In this document: piece by piece, positions 24,031-36,690 of the stretch
Layout: each line of letters opens with the position of its first letter
Numbering within the stretch: the stretch's first letter is position 1
Source: Echinococcus granulosus
Lineage: Eukaryota > Platyhelminthes > Cestoda > Cyclophyllidea > Taeniidae
Direction: 5' to 3'
Length of the DNA stretch: 64,000 nt
NCBI RefSeq assembly: GCF_000524195.1
Contig: NW_020170411.1
Location: forward strand, 339,204-403,203
Notes under the pieces: generated by a model
Databases searched by the model: none
What the model was told of the DNA's origin: nothing
Seen by the model: only the letters and a program-made list of their open reading frames with translations
Translations under genes and position numbers: made by a program

Positions 24031-24240
24031 ATGTCAGAGGACAATTCGTGGCGAACAACTCTACCCCCCTCATCCGCAACAACCTCGACAGAAACGACTG
24101 TAGTTAGACCAGATACATTAAATATTGGTGCTACTACCATATCTATGGACCTCCTAACCCCCCAGTTGCTTCAGTTCTTGCAAAACTGCCAACCGGCCGC
24201 AGCCTCTACAACTTCTACCCCTGACGCGAAGGTTCTCGAG
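24031..24240 (+). CDS. Probable N-terminal exon of Jun-like factor
   Basis: The ATG lies just downstream of a strong acceptor (TTCCTTCTCTTAG). The 70-codon exon is rich in Ser and Thr and contains TLNIGATTISMDLLTPQLLQ followed by a Thr/Pro stretch. This resembles the c-Jun segment with TLNLAD, the LASPELERLI helix and the TPTPTQ stretch. The likely donor is GTTCTC after Ala-Lys (phase 0). The bZIP exon at 31968 needs phase 2, so at least one exon is missing in between. A weak candidate is about 26159-26257, which is phase 0 in, phase 2 out, and ends before GTACGG. Assignment to Jun is inferred from similarity and order only. Confidence 0.5.
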
Positions 24241-27200
24241 TAGGTTTTTTCATTTTAGTTGGAATTTTAAATTTCATTGCACTTGTTTCACTTTGTATCG
24301 TGGTCCGTGTCAGGTTGTCGAAACTGATATATCGTGGCTACATTGTCTCCAAATGGTGATTTTTTTTTCCGTAGCATTATTTTGTACCTCATTACATATT
24401 GTGTGACAAGTTTAGTAAAACTCTATTCTTGTCTGATGCATTACCTTGAATTCAAGTTTTCCAGTCATTTTATTTGCTTATTTTTCGGCGGGTTTTATAT
24501 CCCGCAGAGGTATTCTTGGTTTCTTTTTATAATGATTATTTGATTTCGGTGCCACATTAGGTGACTCAGCTATGTTTGCGTTCAAATTTGTCCGCTTTTG
24601 TGCCTGCGTAATTAGAAAGGTGTCATCTCATATGTTTTGCTAATTACCCGTACATATTGACCATTATTTGTCTGAGCTGAATTGGGATCTCTTTCATGTA
24701 CTCACTCAGTCTCATCTTTGCGCAGGAAATTGCTCAACATGTTCAATATCTTGGGTTTACTTTCTGCTCCTTATTTGAATAACAGCGGTTGTATTATGTA
24801 CGCCATTGGTGTCGATCGGAATCAATTTAGCTTTATATTTGGCAATATTTGTTAGAATTCTTTGTCCAATGCAGCTTTATCATATTCTACTCGATTTCTT
24901 CTCAAATAGTCCCTCAAACGGGCGACGCCCATTCACGCCAATGTAAATTATAGTGTTTTGGGACCGTCTTTGATCGAATCACGAATTTTGAAAGACCGAA
25001 ATTTATGTCTTTTAACATTACCCATCTCGTTCCCATTACCTTTTGTGGTGTGTGTGTTTAAGAAGTTTTCTAGGTTTAATTCGGTGTTACTCCCATAGCA
25101 GACACATTTGTTCACAACCCTAAGTTAAACTTATGGTAATGAGTGACGTGCGATTGGTGAAATTGTGTGCGTGTAAGTAGATTTTTGTATAATCCACAGA
25201 TGTGTATATCGGTTATACTTGCAGTTCGGATTACTTTTGCCATCTTTGCATTAGTCTCACATGGCTCAGCATTAATTATCCATCTTCAAAATCCAATAGT
25301 AATTGCCTTTGTGTATTTATAATCAGAGGCCTTTTAAAATGGGAACTTTGCAGATTTTTGAGGTGCTATTTATTGACTTATTTTCTGCCATCTAATGTCG
25401 GTTTGTCTGAATCGGAACTGCAGAGCAGGTCATAGTGCTCCTGTCATTGACTTGCTGGTTTTGCAGTCAAGTGTTGTAGTGTGTAATTTGAAGCTACCAT
25501 TACCATTCAAGCGAGTTCATGAGACTTCCTGCGCTACCAACTTTTCTGTTGTGATTTTATGATCCCATTATTCCATCTTCACTTGGTTTTTCATTAATAT
25601 TTATTATCCATATGCATTCAAAGATTATCGTTTCAGTTTGGTTTCGATGCTTTCTCCTGCTGCTCGGTGGCGTGCCCATTTTTTCAGCCTCAGTGTCTTA
25701 TTGTCCAGTATGCAATCTCCGGACTAATTAGCTCTACCTTAGTTTGGCTTTTTCTGCACCACTTCTTAACTTTTTGCCAAACAAAAACCAAAATAATCCC
25801 ATTCGAATTGGAATTGGCATCTAACAGTAAATGCTGTTTACGTTTCAGTTCCGTTTCTTTATTAATGGACGTTCTCTTTGTGAAGCCGATTTGTGCCATC
25901 CCAAAGTTTTGTGATCTTGGGATTGTTAGTCAAGTGCGTATTGTGAATTTGAACCCATTGATGCGCGCTACGCAGCAGGCACCAGTGTGGCTAGGCTCTT
26001 GTATAGTTTCAAATAATCATGCTCGATTTGTGTGCTTGATTGCATATTCCATTTTAAGTGCTTCATCCACCTACCTATCCGCTCTGGATAGAGAGTATCG
26101 CCTTCGCACTAGCAACACAGCGACGAGCAATCACCGAAATCACCGTTCTGGTAGCGCTCAGCTCATTCTGCCTTCACTAACTCTGCTCCACTGGATTCCT
26201 ACGGCACAAACTTTTGCATCCGCTCGGCTTGCCTCGATGGGGATAATCGATGACCGGTACGGTGTCCTAGTATCGATCGGTGCGCTGAGTCTTATGTCAA
26301 CATCTCCTCACCATCCAGCCCTTGCAACAAGATTTCGGACCAGAAAGTGCATGAAAGAATTTCATGAGGCCTATCTAAACTAGCGCTGTAGCACCTAAAT
26401 CCAGCTCTGTAAGGGTCTGATGTCTGAGGTGCAATTTGTTGATAAGATGTAGCGAATTCATTAGCTAAGTGCTACTTTGTGCCGTCTCTCTTCCTCCATC
26501 ACAGCGTCATTTATCCAACTGAGTCTGCAACCCTCCAACGTTCCATGGTCACTGAGAGGAGATGAGGCGCACCATTAAATCTGCCTTAAAATTCTTCTTA
26601 TCTCCTTACTCAGCTGTTCTGCTGACCTTCTGGTTCAATAATCCTCACTGAGCGCTCGCCAGCTTAAATGCCCACGAACTGGAAAAGCTGCTTTGGGTGT
26701 TTTTCGGCTCGTGGTCACAAAATTTCTCCACTTGGCTCGCATGTTATTTAGCCAAAGAGACTAGAGATTTACATTTAACTGAAATGACCGCTGATTTTAA
26801 GTGTCTGTTGTTGCTATTATTATCCCTAATACTTTTTCACCCACACTTCCAAAATCCTTCTATTAAATAATTTCGGTAGCTTGAATTGTCATTAGCCACT
26901 TTGGTTTGTATATCAGAGTGACTCATTGGCGGATCTGCTAACTCTTAATAGGCTGTGCGCATTGTCTAGCTGTAGTAATAAATTTGTCTTATTTTCTTCT
27001 AGAAACGCCGTAATTTGCTTAAATCAGTACTGTTTCCTCATTTTCATCAATCGTTTTAAAATCCTGACCCGTTATGAACGAATCACTGTTGCGTACGGAC
27101 CTGTGTCCTGGCATGTCCTTTAAGACCACTGACACTCAAGGTTAGCTTAAGGACATTACCTCAGAGCTGTGCAATTCTGTGTTCCACTTTTCTTCTTAAT

Positions 27201-30200
27201 ATCCACATGTTTTTCGTTTATTTTGACCTCATGGCGCCGGTCTGTAATATTCATGAGCATCATTTGCATAGTTTCGAACCTAGGAGGAGTAAGACCAATC
27301 TAGTCCAAAATGGTTGCTTAAATTTCACTAAAGTTATTCTTCGTGATATCGCTCCCACCACTCCGTAATTTTTACGAGCCGTTTGTTTCACCAGACGCTT
27401 TGCAGTCTGGGATTTCTGGGATTTCCAGGCTACGAAGCAATTTTTTGCTAACTTGACTTCCACTAGTTGATGAGCTGCGTTGGCTAGCTCAATGACGTTT
27501 ACTCATGAATTGCCACCACGCCTTCAATCACACCTACTGCCTGTCAATAATTGCCTCTGTTATTGGTAGCGTCGCTACGATGTTGCATGAAAAACTGCCA
27601 ACGTGTGAGCGTTTCATTCCTGTCCCTTATATTCTTCTGTTTTGCAATCGGTCTGCAGTTGCAATTATAGCTGAGAATGAAGAAGGATGTACATATTTCA
27701 TTTCACAAGTACTAGAAGCTCTTCTTTTATTGTTAATGGGGCATTGCACAAATGAATACTGTGTTTTGATAGGAACGATGCGGTACACGTGCTTTTTTCC
27801 ACAGAGTTCAAACGCCTCTTTAACTCTAGATGGTTACAGCAGTACTGGATTTCATCGTAAACTGAAATCACCGCAACCTGTTTACTTCATCTCTCTCTGC
27901 CTTTCACTTATACCCACCGCGCATGCATTACCATTGACGTAGATGCATGTGCGCGCGTGGGCGTATGCGATCTTGGGCGGGGAGGCAGAAATAGCTGTCG
28001 CAGCGGCAGCAACCAGAGGTGATTCACTGTGTGGTGAGTGCTACACTGCCGATGTCTACTTCTCTGTAGTGTTTTCAATGTCATCACTTCAGAGCGCTGA
28101 AATCACCACTCCCCTTCCTCCGCGTTGACTAATAAAATACCTGGGTTACCATTCCTCCCTCCTCGCCGCCGCCACCACCTGCCATTGCGCGTCTTTGCCC
28201 ACTCAGGTGTGCACTTTTTGCCTGTTCATTGCGCTTTTTTTGGCATTCGGCACAAAATAACGCCCGCTGTCTTGTCAGTACGCTTGAAGCAAGTGTGCCC
28301 TTCCTCTACCGCTGAGAAACTACTTTCATGCCTGTTGGCTTGCTCCATCACTTACTTGGTATAAATTTATTCCCGCTGCCTTCATTTACGCGGAATTTTG
28401 TGGTTAGGACAGAGTCGTACTTGTTCCACTCACGTACAGTCCAAATGAAAATATCTCATTGATTTTGTTTTTTTCTGCTACCTAGTTTTACTGATGTGCC
28501 ATCAAATATTAGTATTTTGCATCAATTTCTGAATAATTTCCAGCTCAAAACTCCACGTTGATAAACATTTCTTTTTCACTACAATTACTAGACTTAAGTA
28601 ATTTTGAGTGCCTATTGGTGGTGGCATTTCTACATTCTCAAACCAATTATCACTCATTTGCAAAACTCAGAGGCGATTTACTCGGCTTTTGCCATTAAAC
28701 TTTTTCTCTAACTCATAACTAATTGCATCATCTTCAGCTTAGACGCGCCGCAGGCTTGTGAGTTATTATAGTAGATGTAGCAGAATGGCTTTCAAGTAGC
28801 AGAACCTTGGTCTAGGTTACTCAGATCTTAGTTCTTAGCACTTTTTCTGCCCACTATGCGTTTAATCTCCTACTTGTAACAACTGCTGGTTAAGTAGCCC
28901 ATTAACTACCTCAAATATCGCTTTTCATCATTGTCACCTTTGCAAACTCGACTTGATGCCCCCTTTTCAAGAGGGATTTTGATTATTACTTGTTCTGAGC
29001 CTTTCCAAATACGTTAGATGGAATTGAAGTATGTGTTTAATCCCGTTTCTTTGTTGTTGGTGTTTGTAGATAATTGATAAAGCGATTTACTATTTTCGTA
29101 TGCCGCCTAGACTCCAATTTCGTAGTGCTTTCTGCTAGGATCCATAAGTTGCCGTTCCCTTCACGTAACATGATTAATTTGCTGGACAGACCTTTCTCCC
29201 GCAAGATGGGGGGCTTTGAAAACGGAAAAAGGCGTCCTCGTGCCCCAGACGGGTTTTATCATACGGACGGCCGATCAACAATGTGTTCACTTTGGTCTGT
29301 TAAGAAAGCTCTTCACTTTGTCTGAGGTGTAAGACCGATTCAAGCAAAGGGCAGTGGATTGCTTCAGGATTTACCAAAATTGTGTACCTTCATTGAGACA
29401 CGGGCTTGATGCTTCTTCGGAGTTGTCTGTGCTTTGTGCAGCAGACGCTGCCTCTGGTGTGTTTGCTTACTCACGACACCGCACTTCATCTCACCTCGGC
29501 AACACACACACACGGCCACCCACCCACTCACGCCGTCCAATTCCAAATCCCCTCTCCGTGACTCATTTCGGCATGGTTAGGAGTGTCATGAGTCACTGCA
29601 ATGTGTAGGGGTCAAACCGACTTTTGTCTGTTTTGCTTCTAAGTCCATCTGATGAATTGATGAAAATTAATCTAACTCGCTCTCCTTTGATAAGCTCTGC
29701 ATCCGCCGGATGCAATTACTGCTACCATGTGTTCGAATTTGCGTGCGCCCTAGTACTTAATCTTCCAGCTCTTTAGTATGCACAATCGGATTCCTGTAAA
29801 ATTAAAGAAGCTTTAGTCTATTTATGGAAAGTGTGATTACAAAGTGTGTACTTCTGTGGCCCGGTTTGTGGAGAACGTGCAGCCCCTCCCAAAAGAACTC
29901 GCGGGAATCATTACGACTGTACCAAGCGGATGATGATTCGAATTCATTGGTCACCTTCCTTTCATTCCATCTTCCTACCCCAGTAGTTCTGAAGTACTGC
30001 ATAATTTCCAGGTCTCATACCATGACTATCCATCAAATGCGTATCCCTTACATGTGTGAAGTGTTTTTCCCAGAACATTTGAAAAATTTTAGATATTAAT
30101 AATTGAATCTTGCCTAACGGAGAATCTCTGCCGGATACTTTGTCTCGGGTTGGTTGAACGTTGCCTTTGAAATCAAAAGGGGTTACCTATCCTCTCCAAC

Positions 30201-31967
30201 TACTTTTAAGTGCAAATACGCATGCAAGGCCTTTCCGTTGATGCATTTTATTTTAGTTCGTCACTTAGTCCTGAGGTATCCTTCGCTTCACCGAGCTCTC
30301 TTGACGATGGAGGCTCCCTATTTTCAGATTAAAATATTCCTGTACAGAGTGGCATCTTTTGGGCGGATGTAAACACGCCAGTCCTGCTGGAAGGTGTACT
30401 AGTTTTCATTATTTTCTTATGACGCCCCATTTTGCCAAATGAAATAAGTGGTAAAATGGTTATTAACGTCTACAAAGCAGAAGGAATGGGATCTATCCGA
30501 GTGACCTACTATGAATTACATCCACGTGCTCATCTCTCACGCGATATTGTCTGCTGCCTAAGCCACCAAATTTGTCACGATGCGAGCCTACCGATACAGA
30601 TGTTGCTGCGTGCTTAGAGTCCGGTGCTAAACTCGCTTGGTCTCCCTTTCTAAGAAATTAGGAGCATTCCAACTGGCTCACCATTACACCCCTCCACCCG
30701 TTGCACCTTTCGAGGTCTCTGGTGGTCTGCTAATCCCTTCATCAGCGCAGTCTTCAATCTCAAGTGTTTGCAGATATTTATTCGTAGCTCCACCTTGAGT
30801 GTGTATCCATAATGAGTCGATCAAATGGGATGGAAAGCTGACGTTAAATGTGCTTGAACCCCGATTTCAATACTGTTTCCAAGTAAATTTGTTTAAATCG
30901 GAATAGGCCCAAAGCTGACTGCTCCTTTTGACTACTGCTTTGTGTTAGCATCCGAAATCGCGTGAAGTTAGTCACAGCACATGTTTTTCATGCTCAGACA
31001 GTATGTCTTAGTAACCGTACCGCTATCGGAAGGTCTCTGTGTCCTTATAGTCAACAAGTTATGTAAACAATTTGTCAAATCGCTGTGCAGCACCGAAACT
31101 CCAACTACCTGGTTGGCTTCATTCTTCACCCAAGTTGTTTTCCTATTTATTGGTTACGTAATTTTAGTTGGTAGGTATTTGACGTAACCTTAAAACCATT
31201 AATTGAACAGTTTGCGTTCTTCACTGCTTTGTTTCGAGTATTATCGTCCAACCACGTACTAGGTCAAGTAACGAAGGTCTGAGGTATACGGAATCCCTCC
31301 ATTTCCTTAACAACATCGTTGTTACTGCCAGGGGTGAAATATCATGTTAGAATCCTCCACCAACGAAGAAAGTAATTAACCGGTAGAAGGAACCTCAAGA
31401 CTTTTTGCTTTGGCTATCGCTTTGTCTTGCCCACCGTGTTTGAGGACGTCCGACGCGCGTGTGATTCAGGTCTTCCTCGTCATCCCAGATGACTCATCGG
31501 CGCGCGCAACTGTGTGTGCGCGTGTGCACATGCACCCGACAGTTTGATGATGCCATTATCGAATGAGTCATTCTTTGAGGCGGAGTCTTCTCTTCTATGA
31601 GCTGCGCTCTCACCTTCAAATACGATTTGGCCTCCCCCTCTTCCTTCTCCCCTCTCCACTGACGTGATTTTGCGCTGCCAAGGTGCCGGACTCTGATGGC
31701 TCACACTTACCCAAGTAACAGTAGTTTCGAATCATATACTTTAATTAGGATATCAAATATTACTATACAGCTTCCTTATTTTAACGAATTGTCTGTTGCA
31801 TTGAAGGATCGAAAACAATGGACCCGAATTATCACTCAAGCCTTACAATCTACGTGCTTGTGAATTCAGGAGACTTGTTGCAATACATGACCATTAGATT
31901 GTGGTCTATCGCCTGCCACGTGGTGTTTGTAAGCGATTATGTCTCAATCAAACTGCTTTATTTTTAG
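24241..31967. other. Long intronic or intergenic stretch of the Jun locus
   Basis: It lies between the probable first exon and the bZIP exon. Two longer plus-strand frames are present: 25667-26383 (starts at GTG, 238 codons) and 27505-27942 (starts at ATG, 145 codons). Neither resembles a known family or shows convincing flanking splice sites. A CA microsatellite lies at about 29501-29513. No RNA gene was recognised. Confidence 0.35.
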
Positions 31968-32805
31968 TGGTTTCATCCCGCAATTGACGAAATCTTTCGC
32001 GGAGGCAACAGCTGGATCCTCCGAGATCACAACGACATCGGGGTCGAGCACCGCAGTGCAGTCCAGCGTGATTCCTCAGAACAGCTTCATCATTTCCAGT
32101 GGTCCTGCAGATAGCTCTAACAACCAGAACTACATCCTCATCTCACCGATAGGTACGGCTGCAGCCGCTGTGTCCTCTTCTATCGCTGCACCGCTGGTTA
32201 GTTCACCCACTACTGCAGTGGTCCTTCCGAACACCACGGCTGCGGCCGCTGCTGCCGCCGCCTCCCGCAACCTTCTCCTTCTCAATGACACTGTCACGAC
32301 GAAGACAAATGTAACCGCAGGAGGGGAGGTGAAAGACGTCGCTGAGCAGCAACAGCAGCAGCATCACCACCACCAAGACGCTGTTTCATCTTCTACCAGC
32401 GGTGTGCAAGAATCCTCATCACTCCTTGACAGCGACACCAATCGTCCCACCCGGCCTTCTTCTTCGGACTCGTCTCTGTTCGGTGGAACGCAGCCAATGG
32501 GCCGAAGGCGCTGCTCGGGCCTTTTTTCTCGTCCCGTGACTGTAGGGGAGTCGCTGACCACACAGCTCAACCGACTAGAGCAGAAACGGGCGAGGAACCG
32601 CGACGCTGCTCGTCGGTGTCGGGAGCGGAAGATTCACCTGATTAAAACACTGGAGAAGAAGGTGTCACAGCTCTCCGAGACTAACAGACAGCTGGAACGG
32701 GAGCTGGAGCAGACGCAGGGTGAGGTGAAGGGCCTGCGACAGTTGGTGGAGCAGCACATCAAGCCCGGAATGGGAGGTGGATGCAGCCTGCCCCTGAAGG
32801 GATGA
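31968..32805 (+). CDS. Jun-type bZIP transcription factor, C-terminal exon
   Basis: Nuclear DNA-binding subunit of the AP-1 type. The exon follows the acceptor CTTTATTTTTAG in phase 2 and ends at TGA. Seen in order: GFIPQLTKSFAEA, comparable to the Jun GFVRALAELH segment; a long Ser/Thr/Ala-rich region with an Ala run and a Gln/His run (about 32347-32379); a basic region with the Jun/Fos signature NRDAARRCRERK (about 32593-32628); then a leucine zipper with leading residues L, L, L, T, L, H. The final His and the Asn in ETNRQL match Jun. The tail ends PGMGGGC, like the Jun NSGC end. One zipper Leu is replaced by Thr. The next gene, PARS2, converges from the other strand; the two stop codons are 352 bp apart. 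Confidence 0.85.
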
Positions 32806-33157
32806 TATATTCCACCCTCTCCGCTTCTAACTTCCCCTTCCCACACGCCAATCGTTTAAGAGTGTGCATTTAGAGAAAATCGTCATGCCGTCTTGCTGCG
32901 CCCTCGCTCGCCATATTGCACTCTTATGAGACTCCTTTTCATTTTCATGTGGCGTGTGTGTCTGTAGGCCCATCTGCGTGCGTTTGCGTTGTCGATGACT
33001 AGGATTCCGCGTGGTTGTAGTTGCGTTATTATTGATCCTTATGCGTCGTCTTCTTTCGGCTCTTTTCCCTGATCTAAGGAACAATACCAGATGCAGTGGA
33101 AAGATGTATTCGGTATATTTATGCGTGTGTGTATTTGCATGCATACATGCGTGAGGA

Positions 33158-35424
33158 CTATCTGGATGTGTCATTCTCGTGCCAGAGCCTGCTGTACTGA
33201 TGATCACAGATGTCCGGAAGTGGAATTTGGAAATCGTAGCGAGTGAAAGCAGCCACGACATCGTTAAGACTGGCAGTGAAGGAAATTCCTCCTCGATTGA
33301 CATCCACGAGTTCATACTCTGAGTTTACACTGCCTTTGCGACTCTGAGTGGAGGGTAAGGCATAGAAACAAGTTTATGAAATGTGCAGACCTAATTATAC
33401 AACAAATCACCTTGGCGATGAGAATCCAGGGTACGCCGAGTCGACGAAGATCAAGTAGCTTTCGCCCAAGGCTCAAACGAGATCGGTCATCCACGAGAAT
33501 ATCACCACGCGGAAGAAGACCCGCGAAGAATGTCGAACCTGATGTGGGGCTGTTGGATGTTGAAGGAAGTTCCATAAAGTGAGCAAGGACTCCATTCAAC
33601 TCGTCTGTCGACAGCGCATCCCTGGCGTTATCCTTCAATAACCGGAAAAGGCCGTTACTACTAGTCGGGGATAAGTAGCATGGTCTCGTCAAATGCGCAC
33701 TTTCTGGAGGGCGATAGCTCCGCTGTACGGCGCGAAGCCCGAAGGCCAGCGGAGTTCTTTGGGTGGGTTTTCTTTCACCAAGGAGGCAGTAAAGTGTTCA
33801 AGTGCCGCAGCCAAAAGACGTGTTACGCCAATGCCGTAGCAGCCCATTTGTAGAATCCTGATCTAATGCAAAAGTAACAGAGGGCAACGTACTTCCTTCC
33901 GTTCTGTGTAGTTGTCTTGACATTGAAGTTGGAAGTGTACTTATCTCCAAGTAGGAAACAGTGTGCTAGCTGAAGGAAGATGGAATCATTTTTCTATAAA
34001 AGTGGTAACTTTGGTAGTGAATCCTTCAATTATTATGGTACATGAATAAAATGTAATGGTGAGACAAATGTGAAGGTTACTAGCGGGCGCTACCAGCCCA
34101 AGGCAGAGTGGGTGATTTTTAGGAAAAGGGCGATTTACCTCGACCGATTTAAAGGTCTGTCGATCCAAGCCACAGTCAGGGCACATTCGAGAATCTAGAA
34201 AGAATTATTGAGTATCCAAAACTACGGTACCCGCGTTTGCAGCCAAGACGGCTTCATTGCAGCTACAAAAGTGGTACATGAAAAGATTTACGGTTACATC
34301 ATTGGCGTGGTTTTTGTAAGGATAACGATCCCCTTCTGGTATGTGTACTTTATCACTTTAGGGTGTGCTGGCGTTGGAATCGGTAATCCGGATTTTTTGA
34401 AGTTTATATCATAAGATAAAGACGTGATATAAAAGGACTTTGAAATGCCAAGACTCAAAGCGTGCTGTTGCGAAGCATACCTTGGACAAACCGAGAGAGT
34501 GTCCTCTCCAACTGCCAGAGGACAGTGAAACTCATGAGAGTGACAATCACCCATGAGTCCTCCCTCGGCCGCAACTGAAATTAATCAAGCAAAACAGTTC
34601 TTTTAATTTAATCGCTGGGGCTCTGATTTAAAAACAGAACATGGAAAATGAGAATCGGAAGCAAGCTATGTTGGAACAAGAAGTAAGTACTAAACCACTA
34701 TAATAAGAAACGCACCCCTTAACACAGGTAGACGAAGTGTACGAAAAATGTCCGAATAGACATTCGACAAAGCATCATAAGTTTTCTCAGCAGCTCTAAC
34801 ATCCAAATCAAAAGAATACATGTCTAAAAAGTACAAATTTGACACATGACAAACGCTCCCACCTTTCATCAAAAACTCACGACATCGAAGAAGACCCAGT
34901 CTGGGTTTAATTTCGTCGCGAAATTTTGAGGAGATCTGGTATATGCGTAAGGGCAGAACGCTATTTCCTATATCAAGGCTGCTGACAAATTCACACGCCT
35001 CCTCTTCATGTGTCTAAGGGTTCAGAGAGCTAATCTAAAAAGCGCATACTCACTGGTTGCAGGCAAAGAGACCGACCAACTCGATCTTTGAGCCGAAACA
35101 TTTCGCCACCAAACTTCTCCCATCTCCCTGATCGGACCCAGAGTTGTGATCTACCAAGCGTCGGAAAGAGACACTTTTGTCCACCAACCTCGGACATTTT
35201 GTAATCAATAAAGGCAATGAGTTTGTCGACAACGCGCAAAGCGATCGGAGACAAAACGAATGTGCCTGGAGAGCTGACGGACAAAATTCCACTCTGAAGG
35301 AGAAGCTTTGGACAAATTAGATAATATTAGAACTCACTTTATGTGATGCTAGGCCTTCTTCCTTTTCAGATACAATAGTCGTGCCTTGACGCAAGAGTTT
35401 TGAAAAGAACGTAAATCGATGCAT
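33158..35424 (-). CDS. PARS2: Mitochondrial prolyl-tRNA synthetase, 11 exons
   Basis: Class II synthetase charging mitochondrial tRNA-Pro. Exons (minus): 35424-35338, 35293-35054, 35013-34863, 34823-34716, 34574-34481, 34262-34231, 34194-34139, 33969-33893, 33857-33701, 33632-33411, 33343-33158. All phases agree; 1410 nt, 469 aa (human about 475). Seen: basic N-terminus MHRFTFFSKLLRQG, suited to mitochondrial import; motif 1 region EVGGQKCLFPTL; THEE; motif 2 FRDEIKPRLGLLRCREF; MKDMYSFD; SHEFHCPLAVGED; a CxxC pair (CPSC...CPDC) as in bacterial-type ProRS inserts; G(D)KYT; motif 3 GCYGIGVTRLLAA; RWPSGFAPY; anticodon-binding domain with LVDDRSRLSLGRKL. The ATG at 35424 is the first in a short exon that splices in frame. 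Introns are 35-218 bp. Confidence 0.95.
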
Positions 35425-36690
35425 TTCTGACCTAAATTTAAAGCATTTCCTATTAAATGCGTCCATGGAGTAATCGCAGACCTCGATATGCTATGATCAA
35501 ATTAATGTCTGTTAAATATGGTTTGCTTGCGAAGTTAAGTGCTGTAGTACACTACACATTAATGGCAAGACTGTTAATGAGGATGCTAGCCGTTAAAATC
35601 CTAGTACCTTAAGGACGCGAAGGCAAATTTAATAGGGAGTAATTCAAAGCTTCAGCCACTCGATTAGTGAAAATTGACTCAAAAATATGTACAAGCAATA
35701 TAGTCCTTAGATATGACATGACTTATGGGACCTATGAGTGCGACTTTCAATGGCGAAGCAATGACCAATTATTTAAAGCTATACATTTTGCAGGCTGGAG
35801 TAGAGCACGATTGCAAAGATAGAAAATAAGACTGATTCCACGAATACATTCCCTCAATAGGACTGAGATGAAGCAAATTACCAATATAACTCTGAATAAT
35901 TAAAAAAACGGGCCGTCAAAGAAATAGTGTAAAAAGTGGTGGGATGAATCCTGTCTCTATGTGATAACTGGGTGCATATACATGTAGCAAATACGCTTTG
36001 TTTACGGAGTCACCCATAATGCGCTTGCATACTTAAAACACTGAACTCTGATTCGTCAAAACACTCAACGAGGCAAATAACCGGCAAAGTCATATATTTT
36101 AATGGTTTTTTGCTTTGTTAGCAAATTGCAAAATACAAAATTAAGAAACCACAATTCAAAAATGATAATGCTTTAGACGAAAGCCGCCGTGTTTATATGA
36201 ACCTGGTTGTGGGCGCATAGCTTGCAGGCAAGGGGTTAGACGTATTTGAGGTCGTTAGGCTCTCTCTTAAAGGTAAGGTTGCTTAAAACATTTTTATTTT
36301 GGACTATCTTTTTTGGGCGCGTAACATTACCAGCCCTTGAGCCTTATAGTCGCAGTAGTTCCTTTCATCTCTCAGGTTTTGGATCCTCATGCTGCTCTTC
36401 AGTCGTTGTACTTAAGTCAGTTTGAGAGACAATTTTCCGATTTGCGAAAGGGATGGTCATGCGAACTATTATCGATGCATATACATACTTGTTCTGGGAC
36501 ACTATATACGGATGCTTAGTTCGTCGAATTTATTTGATCGGTACAGTACAACTTGCTACATTTGCAGAAAGCTAGATTCGTGTACTCTTGTGCCATGTCT
36601 AGACCTGATATGTCAACATAAATAGGTATTTGACTAAGCTTTATAATGCTGTGGTTTTACATCTGATTTTTTGGTTTCCGATAGATTGGC
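35425..36690. other. Intergenic between divergent PARS2 and TMEM106 genes
   Basis: This holds the likely promoters of both genes, which are transcribed away from each other. AT-rich; no coding exon supported. An acceptor-like TTTCCGATAG directly precedes the TMEM106 start region at 36685, so a 5' UTR exon or spliced-leader addition is possible. Confidence 0.4.

Noticed and set aside
25667..26383. 238-codon plus-strand frame as a gene
   Set aside because: The start is a GTG, no family is recognised and the composition is that of pyrimidine-rich non-coding sequence. It is kept only as a possible host of a small Jun exon.
33633..33692. Open frame continuing the PARS2 exon upstream of 33632
   Set aside because: It begins with a TTG codon and does not join the preceding exon in phase. 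The acceptor TTATTGAAG at 33633 gives the family alignment.
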